64,000 nt of DNA, taken from positions 11,788,407 to 11,852,406 of the forward strand of contig OW028584.1 of assembly GCA_932294295.1 (NCBI GenBank), written 5' to 3'. A program made the translations under genes and the position numbers. The notes under the pieces are model-generated. The model ran no database searches and was not told where the DNA came from. It saw only the letters and a list, made by a program, of their open reading frames with translations. The DNA comes from Alitta virens. Taxonomy: Eukaryota > Annelida > Polychaeta > Phyllodocida > Nereididae. Shown piece after piece: positions 27,310 through 39,300 of the stretch (positions are counted from its first letter, which is position 1; every line of letters starts with the position of its first letter).

Positions 27310-30300
27310 ATGGCTGTTCTGAGCACCCTGCAAAATTATGCAGACTCCCTCTTGGAGCAATTGAACTTAGTTCAGAGTGCACCAATCATGGAGCAAATCA
27401 GGACATACAAATGGAGTATTTTTGGAGGAACAGTTGCAGCTTATGCATTGTACAAATATCTATCAAGACCGAGGTGAGTAATATTAGTTGATAATAAACA
27501 ATAAAAAGTGTACACTGTGGTGTATATAACTAATACAAGCCAGGGTGGGCTTCTATTAGACAGGAGCCTTTTCTATCTGTAGCTCTATAGTATAAGGTAT
27601 AATATAATATTTTATTGCATGACATATTGTACTTGTGTGCCAACTTCCAAGTTATATCCTATTGGATATTGATTATGAATTATTGATTTCTATATATAGT
27701 AAACATTGCATAACAGCTGCTAGGGGTCACAAATGTGCTAAGCTATAAGACATTGTAAAAGTTTTATGTTATATAAACCACCAAAGAATGACAAATTTAC
27801 GCACGTGCCATTGCAAAATTGTAGGCCAAAATAAAACATACCGTATTTTCTCGATTACAAGCCGGGTTTAGAGTAGAGGCCGGGGCTAGTGCAAAGTATA
27901 CATCTTATGCAATTAAATTTTAACACTGGTCTAGCTATAGATAGAAAAGGCTCCTGTCTAATAGAGGCCCGCCCTGGCTTGTATTAGTTATATATGAAAC
28001 ATAGGCTGCGCTGCAACCAAATCCTCAATCCATCCGATGGGTGGGTGGATGGGTGGGAGCATAACAATTTCGTTTCCTGAGCAAAACTCATATAGAACAG
28101 TGCCTATTACAAATTTGTCCCCCTTTTTTTTATATTTTATTTATTTATTTATGTATTTTATAGTCCTCAAATTGTTTCCTGGTCTATTCTTGCAGTAGCG
28201 AGGGGCCCTGCCAGTTAGTTAAATATTGGTAAAATATTCTTCTGAGGTAAAAAAAAAAAACAATAAAAACTCCTGTCCTATCTAATTGGTGTTTCATATG
28301 TCAGCTATGTTTTATAAAATTTGGAAAATAAATCTGCATTAACGTATTCACAAAAATAATTCAGAAACCCCCACTTCTGTTGCATAAAAGCATTAGTGTG
28401 TGTCAAGGTGTCCTAGTTTTTGAACTCCAGTTAAGCAACCACCTCCTTAGTCCTTCTGTGTTGCATTAAGAAAATAATAAAATCTTGGTCATACCTCAGT
28501 GATTCCCAGGCACTGGTCAGGGCAATTAGTTCCTGATGTGACATCATGCATATGTAATGAGCCACTTCTTTAAATGCAGTAATTCTGACTGTAGTATGTC
28601 AACTTTAAAATCAGTTTTTTAGGGCTTATCCTTAACCAATTAAATTCAGATGGTGGTGGTCGATTAGGGCTTTATGTCCTGTACTTCTGCACCTGATGGG
28701 CTAATTAGGACAGGCAGAGACCATGGCAATGAGACGAAGGATGAAACAGCCATCCAACAAAGGCTCGACCGGGAATTGAACCCGGGACCCAGTGGTTGGA
28801 AGCCCAGCGCTCTACCACTGTGCTAGGCCCCCATCCCCAATTAAATTCAGGAATTTGTATTCAAGAGTATATTCTTTCAAGAGAATATTCTTTCACGTGA
28901 CTCAAAAAACTAAGAAAGTGCAAATTTCATTTTAGGACACCTTGAAACTTTGGGTCTTCTCAAATACTTGCATTTTTTGTATATTTTTACTACATTCTTT
29001 CAGCTATATGATGTCAATTTATCAATTTTGCCAGAGGAGATGACAAAGAATATTGTAATTATGAAATATATATCATGCTTGTCATCAATTAAAATGCATT
29101 TTGCATGTTAAGAATGTTGCTGATGTTAAATATTCAATAAATACATGTATCTACACCTCTAGCAGGACACATTGGGTTCATTGATGCTGGGTAAACTAAT
29201 GTGTAATAATATGGTTTAGCTAATTTTCATCTATTATTTAGGCATATTTTTGCCGGTAATACCTCATATACAAAGTATATGACCAAAAAAAAAAGGAGAA
29301 AAAAATGCTATTTTATTGGCCATTTATTATGGCTGTCATTGCAAAGTATAAGATGCTATGTATGGAGACATGCAGGAAACGACACATTTTATTAGCAATT
29401 TATTTCCAAATTAAATTGTTTTTTAAAGTGTTTCAAAAGGTAGTTTGAAAAGTAAAAGCACTATCATTTAGATATGCGATTTGCAGAATTTCACACACGT
29501 GAATGTAAGAAAAAATACAGCAGGCACCCAATCGACAAACACGATTAATAAGATAGATAATACAAGTAGAAATAAATCAATATAAAACGAAGGGAAATGA
29601 CTGGAAACTGACAAATGAGGTGTAACTCATCATAACTCAATTAATTTCAGAAATTTACCACCTGGGCCAGTAGGGTGGCCAGTAATTGGAGCTTTGACAG
29701 AAATATCAATGGACATTCACAATGACTGCATCAGGATGTCAAAGAAATACAAATCAGACATCATTTCATTTTATATTGGACAGCAGTAAGTATAGATGAA
29801 TATATATATTACACTGAATCGATACAGCAGCAGAACATCTAGACTTCCTTTAATATAATTCATGCATAGCTTATAGTGGATTTTCACGGAAGGTTCTCTG
29901 TATTTCCACCAGGTGGCTAAAACGGAATACTGCAATACTATTGGCTGGGAAAGTTCCCCCCCTTCACTGTAATTTGATAAAGCAAAGTGCATCCAAGCGG
30001 CAGTATTTTAAGTGCATTTTAATGTATTTTAATGTATATTTAACATCTTATCATTCAGTTGGTATCTGTTATTGCCCTGAGAAAGTTGTTTTTATTCAAT
30101 AGGTTAGTTATGATCTTCTTTTTCTGAAAAGCAAAATGAGTTATAAGAGGAGAAGAAAGACTTATGTCTTGTTGAATTCAGGACTGCTCAGTGAAAAGAC
30201 TCTATTATCCATAGTCATTAAAATACAAGGAGTGGCAGAATCTATTGCTCTCAGTTGGCCCAGTTCTGATGTCTTGAATTTCAAAACACGACGAATCATT

Positions 30301-33300
30301 TGGTTTCTTATTTTCTTTTATTGTATATCATAATGGTTGTTATCTGTTTGATTAATTATTGTTATTCCTTTGACATTTGTTTTGGTTGTATTCTTTTAAT
30401 TATTTATTAATACCGAGTTTCATGAGCAACTTGGAATCTGTGACAGCAAAATAGGGGATTAAAATAAGATTAAACAGACAAAGACCTTCAGTGGTGTCAT
30501 CTTCTGACTGTGAGCAAAATTTTAATCGGAATTGTTTGTAACTAGTGGCATGCTGTGTCCCATTAAGTACATATATTATTTTAATAGCAATACATTAATG
30601 TTATTTATTTAAACTCCAAACCATGATGAAAGCAATGCTTGATTTATCAATTGTTGTGAAAAGATGTAATTATTATTAGAAATCTAGGGTGCCATTTTAG
30701 ATAAATATGTTGAGTTAATATTAAAAGTAAAGGTATCAATTGATTTTTTATAATAACACACTATTCACTATTTAACAGTATTGATCATTTTTATCATGTG
30801 TATAAACAAAATAAATTAATTTGAAATTTGCCAGTTTCCTATTATTAAAAATCTGGCTGCGGTGTAATTTTGGTAATATACAATACTAATAATGAATGAA
30901 TACTCCTAGAACTGATTGAAGGTTTCAGACAAATGATTGTTTAGCTGGTGTCAATCCAAAATTTTGTTTAACATCAAGATATTGTTTGGTCTTTGTTTGA
31001 AACAATGTCTTGGCTGATTTTAAACCAAAGTTTTGATGGGCACCAGTATAACAATCATTTGTCTGAAAGAAACAATCATTTCTAAGAGTGAATGCCCAGT
31101 TAATTCCTCTGATCCAAGATGATTTTCATGTCCTAGACTCAACGTGATCCTGAACAGTGCAGATTCCATAAGAGCAGGGTTTGCAAAAACTGATGATTTC
31201 TCTCATCGAGATCCTGGATTCAAAGACGACATGGACCTTCATGAAGGTAGGGCGAAATTAATCACCAGACAAGTTGACGAGCGACATCCCAGCTGGATGA
31301 TGATCGCATGAAACGTTAAATGGAGTTGCCTTGTACTCAGTGTCTCTGTTGAAGCAAGTAAAAGACCCCACCCATGAGGTAAATGTGTTACATAGTGTGG
31401 AGTCCAGGCCTTATAATCTCATCATTACGGTTGCCCCTGATTGCTGGTCATATAAAGGGACTAAGCTTCAGACCCAGTAGCATTGAGACCAAGTAGAATT
31501 CTGGTCTGGATTCATCAGAAAACTTAGACAGCAGGACAGATCAACTGACAGCTAGACAAGCTAGGTGACAGACAGATCAATTAAATGTCTATTATTAGCT
31601 TTACCTTTAGGTGTTCTGGAAGTAGGTGGTCTTCTTTTGTTCCAGAACCATTTTCTCAGCATAGTTTGCGACTGAGTGGAATGTGGAGTATATACAATTA
31701 CTTACACAATACAAATTTGATTTCCCTCCATATTATATGTATAGCTTGCTGAACTTCTGATGCTGCCCTGCAAGTATTGGTCCTTTTATTTACATTTGAC
31801 AAGTTATTACTTCTAATTACTAGGTCGCTAATGCTGCCCGGCATCCTGGTTCCATATTCCTTTGGTTTGAAACATTCTTGGATCCCAGACCTGTCTAATG
31901 CATTCTTGAAGGCATATAGACTTTGTGTCTTTACCACTCTTTCAGGTTATTTATTCCACTCTTCAACTGTACTTATGGTGAAGCAATTTCTCCTCAGATC
32001 CAATCTTAGGATTCTCGTCCTGAAGAGTTTAAGTGGATGTCCTCTCGTTTGTCCTTCTATCCTGGGCAGTCGTGGAGTCATAGATGCTGTGCAACATTTT
32101 AAACAGTTCGATTATGTCCCCTTGCATCCTTCTACATGGCCAAATGTGCCACGTGCATTTTCCATGAGAAGAATGAAAACGCGTGGTTTTTGCCTAAATA
32201 TAATCAGGCGAAAACCATGCATTTATCCAAACGCATGAAAGACGCACGTGGCACATTTGGCCATGTATGTAGCAATGTTGGTAGGTTCAGGTATTTGAGC
32301 CTTTGATGATAGTTCATACCTTGATTGGGCATACTCTAGATGATGCCTTACTAGCGATGTATATAGTGGTATGAACACTTCTTTGTCCAAGTGTATAAAA
32401 GTCCTTCTGATGAGTCCCATCTCTTTGATGGCCTTTTTGGTGTAATAAATATTTGTTTATTATTTCACATTCAAAAGCAGGTAACAGGCATGGTCATGTG
32501 ATGCCATCTCCTTTTAATGAGATGATAAGCATGGATTCATGTTATGCATTAACCCCATGGGTAGGGTCTTTTACTTACCTCAGCATAGAAATCAAGTACA
32601 GATTTTCATGATAATTTATTAAAGACCATGAAAACTAGCATTTTTTGCACTTTTACTTAAATGAATTTATTTTTTACTTTTGCTTCAGTGATGTTCAGTG
32701 AATCCTTCAGCGAAGAATGGAAAAAGTTGAAGACATTTATGATGACCTCATTGAAGACAAATGGATTTGGAACAGCCAAATCAGAAGATAACATGAAGCT
32801 TCAATTAACAAGGATGATAGCTCATCTGGAGACTCAGCCTGACAATACAATAGACAGTGAAGAGATGAAGAATCTGCTAAACAAAGCTACAGCCTGCATA
32901 ATCATGAAGATTATGACCAATCAGAATTATGAATTTGATGATCCAGAGCTTCTCGATTTGATCTCCAGATTGCGACACTTCATGGATGTGGCATTCAGAA
33001 GTGCTTTTCTTCTCATGTTCTTAGTTAACATGTTCCCTAAACTTTTCATGTGGATGATCAAGTGGAAGTTTGTCTGGGAGTTTCGCTCGGCTCTGCGCCA
33101 CCTTCGGGAATTTTATCAAGTCCATTTTGAGGTAAATTGTTTAGCCAAGAAATTACAAGTTACACATAAACAATGGTGTCTGTTAGTCTAACAGACAAGG
33201 TATTGTCATCACTTAGTGGGTAGATTAGGGATTTACGTCCTATATTTCTTATTTCTGCACCAGTTGGGCTAATTAGGATAGGCAGAGACCATGGCAATGA

Positions 33301-36300
33301 GATGAAGGATGAAACAACCATCCAACTTAGGCTCAACCGGGAATCAGACCCCCCCCCCCCCTGCCTATCATTACTTAGTGGGCATTGGCAGTGTATGTTG
33401 GCACTGTTTTACTACAGGGTATCTATATCCCTGTGTTTTCCTAGTTCCACCAGAATTTTCTCTGCTGATATCCATAATTATGTTATTCTTAATAACAGAT
33501 GCATCAGACTGATACTAAAGTCTTCAGAAGACCCACTTTATATTCAGCTTTAATATGTTAAATCTTGTATGGCAACTATGCCACGGCTAAGAAAATTAAA
33601 GTATCAAACCTGAAAAAAAAGAGTATTAAAAGAAGAGAAGATACATTAATATGATTGACGGAAGAAGAGTCACGAAGCACTTGCAAATTAAAACAAATTA
33701 TGAATTTCTGCACAAGAGTGAGGTCAGTAATATTAATTTTAAGCCAGTTTTTTCCTTTCTCTTTTTCATATAGGACCATAGAGAAACGCTTGATGTGAAC
33801 AATTCTCGAGATTTCATGGACGACATTTTGATCATGAATTCAAAAACCAATGCATGGACTGACTTGCAAATGGTTGACACCATATTGATATTCAACCCAG
33901 ATGCCATTGACACAACAAGTAAGTATTATAGTGCCTAGCAGAAAAGTGGTTACACTGGCAAACAATACAATATTTTTCAGTCTTTCAAAGTGCTTCCGTC
34001 ACATCACATTAGTTGTTATTGTTAGTAGGTTTAAGCGGTGAAAACCACTGAATATCACCAGCCAACCCTGACTGTTTATAAAACAAACATGGCCAAATGT
34101 GCCATGTGCGTTTTCCATGAGAAGGATAAATGCATGGAAAATGCATGGTTTTTAGCTAATTATAATGAGGCAAAAACCATGTGTTTATCCAAACGCATGG
34201 GAAACGCACGTGGCACAATTGGCCATATAGTAATCTACATTTTAGGATAATCCCTCTGTTGGTCAAAACTCATGTCTGATTGAGCACATTGAATAGTTTT
34301 TGGACAGTTGTTTCACTGTTTTCAAACAAAAACAAAGCAATGATATACGTCACATTAGCACTTTATTTAGTGATTTTCAGTACTTGTCCAACTCACTTAT
34401 ATGCTAGGCACTCCAAGCAGTGTTATTTTCAGTCAAGGTCCAAACATCCCCTGAGGTCCCAGTGGCGTAGCTAGAGGTTTGCAGAGTGGGGGAGGGGCAT
34501 TCAGGGGAGCACAATGTTTTGGGGGGGGGGGGGGGGCCCACCCTCTCAACTTGGTTAACTTTAACATGTGTCAAGATTTTAACGTATGTTTAAGTGTTAA
34601 CAAAAAATAGAAATCGTGTTTACCTCTGAAGTTGAGTTATCAGTGTTGGCATTTGTGGTACTATATAAAGTATAGTGAAATTGCTAATATATATTATATA
34701 GGAAATTTAACAAATTAAAACCCAATTTTCTTAAAAATATGTCCTTTCTTGTCGACACCATTGGTTAGATGGGGCAAGCCTAAAAGCAAACATTCCATTT
34801 TGACAATGCACACTTTAACTAGCTGGACATTATAAATTAACTTTTTGTAATACGACATTCCTATAAACAATTTAATATCACCATTATAAATTAACTTTTT
34901 TCAATACATTACTATAAACAATTTACTATAGGATAACTATATCACCATTATAAATTAACTTTTTTCAATAGGACATTACTATAAACAATTTTATATCACC
35001 ATTATGAATTAACTTTTTTTAATACATTACTATAAACAATTTAATATAGGATAACTATATCGAATATGCCTATATATGTATCAAAGATATTTAGAACAAA
35101 CTTCCTATGTCCTATATTCAGATATGAACCCAAAGATCTAAAAATGTAAAATGATATATACTCTACTTAAAATAGTTTCATAAGAGCTAGATTGTAGGAG
35201 CTGATAATGGTAGTTATGAAACACCATGAACCGTCCTGAAAAGCATGCAAACGCCTGCCCTGTCCTGTTCTGTATGTAAATGAACATGAACTGTCCTGTT
35301 CTGTATGCAAATGAACATGAATAAACCTGTTCTATATGCAAATGAGACACCATGCAGTGTGCCTTCAAAGCCAGCCCAGGTTTTACAGCAGAGCTGTAGT
35401 TTCAAATATGAAGATAACCATGTGGTTTATGAATAACAATTTTATTAAATGATTTCCCTATATACAAAATATATTAGGTATAAACTATATACTTTGAAAT
35501 GATAGAGTTAATGTATTATGTATCAAACGGCATATACAAATTACATTTTTAGGACATGTTTATTCTTCTGCATTAGAAGTGTCATGCTTGAAAAGTTTTA
35601 ACAGGTATCAACATAAACAATAATCAAACCGACAACTGAGCTTAATCTTTCATGCATCAATATGATATGAGAATTCAATTTCATCAGTGTTGATCAGGAG
35701 TTAATTTGGGTTGTGATCATTTTCAATAAGCAACTAATTTATGAACTGATCTGTTATAGGTTTGAGCATTTAATTCTTACCAGCCATTTTATAAACTGTT
35801 ATCCAAGATTTTACAGAGTGGTATATTTTGCTTATTTGTTCATACGAGATATGCAGGAATCTTCAGTGTATCTCTAATAGATAAGGCCTGCCTTTGATGT
35901 TAATCATTTTATGTGCATTCTAGTCAAAAGGAAAAAAAGGGTTGTAGCTCAAATAATAGAATTAAAGAGAAAATAGATTCCGTTTTTTTTTTTACTGGAC
36001 AATGGTGGATTTGAGACTGTTTTAAACTATCATTGCTGCTTTTAATCAATTTTATGCATTTTAACCTTAATTTTAACATTGTAATATATTCTAATATTTA
36101 CATTATTTATATCGTACTTTTACATGTACCTCTTATGCCAATTATATATAAATAATATATATAAAGACAGTCATGCCCCTGCTTTGATAACATACCTTAT
36201 TATAAAACAATGCACTATCATGTCTGTGACGATAATAATAAATCATTAATGCTTTTGTCTCATCAATTGATATTATCATTCATTGACATTACAGCCAACC

Positions 36301-39300
36301 AAATTGCATGGGCCTTGTTTTACGTATGTTGGAATCCAGAAGTTCAGGAGGAGATTTTGAAAGAAATCAAATCTGTCTGTGGCGACAACATGCCTGCATT
36401 TAAGGTAAGGCGAACAATGAGAGAGCTAGGGTCAGGCAAAGTAGGCCTCCCCAGAATCACCAAGTTAGGATGATATTAAGTTTTCAGAATACATTTTTTA
36501 GAATAGGATTTACCTGTGGAATAATAGATTTTCACGGAAGGTTCTCTGTATTTTCGCCAGGTGGCTACAGAATACTGCAATTCTATTGGCTGAAAGAGTT
36601 CCCGCCCTTGACTCTGATTGGCTGAAGCAAAGTGCACCCTAGCAGCAGTATTTTTAGTGCATTTTAATGTATATTTGACATCTTATAATATAGTTGATTT
36701 CTGTTATTTCCCAGAGAAAATTATATTTATGGAATCAGTTAGTTATGACCTATATCTGAAAAGCAAAATGAGTAATAAGAGGAGAGAAAAGACTTATGTC
36801 TTGCTGAATTCAGGGCTGCTCAGTGAACAGACTCTATTTGGCGGGTGGAAAGGCATTGGTCTTACACGCAATGTTGTGGGTTCAAACCCAACCACGCCGT
36901 GGTGGAATGAGCAGATATCCTCCTTGAACTACTGCTCCATTCCATTTAGGTGCAAATGGGTACTTGGCTACAGGCAGTGATGGCAGTTGTATAATGGTTA
37001 ACCAAGCCACGCCATAATGGCTGCATGCTGACCATTGCTGGGTGTATACTCCCCAGGTGTTGAGAAAGACTCATGCTTGTGCAGGCCTGCCAAGGTGTAA
37101 ATTATAATGTTGGCCGAGCTTGATCCTTTTTCGAGATAACATGGCTTATTCGGTAAACAGTAGAGAGAGAAAATTATGTTCATCTGTAAGGACACTTGTT
37201 ATGAAACATATCTAATAACATCAAAATACAGAGATCAGGGAGGTTAACAATTTCACCTTTGAAGGGCATGAATTTAGAAAATCAATTCGAAAGGAAGGAG
37301 GACAGTTTAACATTACCTTTATTATGATATTGTCCACTCCACATTAACCTTTTTTTAATATTATACACAACTTGCCTCATCTATTCATGTTGTACTTTCA
37401 TCAATTATTGCTTGCAGGATCGAAACTACTTGAACTATTGTGAAGCTGTCATGTTGGAAAGTTTGCGAATGAGTTCTATTGCATCCTTGTCTGGTCCTCA
37501 CATGAACATAAGAGATGTGAATCTCAATGGCTATAACATTCCCAAGTAAGTATCGTTGTCAGTTCGACAGGGAAACAACACCATTATTGTAGGCTGTTCA
37601 CGTCTTGCCCAAAGAACAACAAAAAATAACCAAATCAATAAATAAGCATACAAATCTTTACAAATACAAAGTAAAACAGGAAATATTCTTTGACAAAATA
37701 AAGAAGGAAAATGTTGATGGTTAATAAGATGGTGTGAATAGCACTATAGCCAGTTATTAGCACATCAGTTTGGTTTGTATACTACTACTAGTATTACTAC
37801 TACTACCAGTACTACTACTACTACTAGTACTGCTACTACTACTACCACTACTACATCCACTACTACTACTACTACTACTACTACCACTACCACTATCACT
37901 CCTACTACGGGGTGGGGGCCTAGCTCAGTGGTAGCTCGCCAGGCTTCCAACCACTGTTCAATTCCCGGTCGAGCCTATGTTGGATGTCTGTCTCATCCTT
38001 CGTCTCATTGCCATGGTCCTTACCTGTCCTAATTAGCCCATCCGGTGCAGAAATACAGGACGTAAAACCCTAATCCACCACCACCACCACTCCTACTACT
38101 GCTACCACTACTACTACCACTACCACCACTACTACCACTACTACTAATACTACTACTACCACTACTACTACTGCTACTAATACTACTACTGGTACTACTA
38201 CTAGTACTACTACTACTAGTACTGCTACTACTGATACTACTGCTCCTGCTACTGCTACTACTACTACTACTGCTACTACTAGTACTACTACTACTACTAC
38301 TACTACTTATTCTCATTGGAATAGCACTTTAAGAAGAAGTTATGAAAAACCGGGATGTCCTCACTTTTATCAGATTAGGCATATTATAGTAAAGGTCAAA
38401 TAATTCTATTGACAAGCAGTGGTCACAAAGACATATATGTGTTAGGGTGCTGGCCTCCTCTTTAAAAGTCTAATAATAATACTGAATTTAAGTAGGATTT
38501 CAACTTGAACATATGGTTATGATGATTCTTCAGAAACACCATGGTGCAGGCCAATATGTATGCAGTTCATTATGATGAGAAGCTCTTCCCTGAGCCAAAC
38601 AAGTTCAAACCGGAGAGATTCTTGTCTTCAGATGGAAAACTTATCAATTCAGAGAATGTGATGGCATTCGGTACAGGTAAGTGACAATGCCAACAGTGCA
38701 CAGCTGAGTCAGGCAAATTAGCAAAATCGAGGGTTTCTAGGTCAAGGGGTCAAGTTTACAGAGTATGCCAAAAGCAAGTATTGGGGGGGGGGGGGAGGGG
38801 CATGGCATTACAAAGAACATTTAGTTCTTAACATAATTATAAAGGCTACAGGCCTACACACAAACACTGAAACAGCTACCCCCAAATTTTATTTTATAAT
38901 CTAATCCTATATAAGAACTTTTTGTTCACATAAGAAAGTTTTAAGGTGTAAAGTATAATAGTGGATTTTCACAGAAGGTTCTCTATTTCCACCAGGTGGC
39001 TAAAACATAATACTGCAATTCTATTGGCTGAAAATGTTCCCGCCCTTGACTGATTGGCTGAAGCAAAATACATCCTAGCAGCAGTATTTTTAGTGCATTT
39101 TATTGTATATGTGATCTTATTATTTCATAGATTTCCGTTATTTCCCAGAGAAAATGATATTTATGGAATCAGCTGGTTATAATCTACTACGTCTAAAAAG
39201 CAAAATCATAAGGGCAGAGGAAAGTCTTTTGTCTTGCTGAATTCAGGGCTGCTCCGTAAAAAGACTCTATTGAGTGGTTCTGTTGTCAACTTCTTTTCAG

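Noticed and set aside
30136..30333. 65-codon frame in dispersed repeat A
   Set aside because: The shared start is broken in copy 3 and the ends differ between copies; not a conserved protein.
31777..32238. 153-codon plus frame at 31.8-32.2 kb
   Set aside because: It is the antisense of a CR1-like LINE relic joined to a MITE; the minus strand carries the recognisable motifs.
37765..38316. Thr-, Val- and Ser-rich frames around 37.8-38.3 kb
   Set aside because: Translations of the (ACT)n microsatellite.
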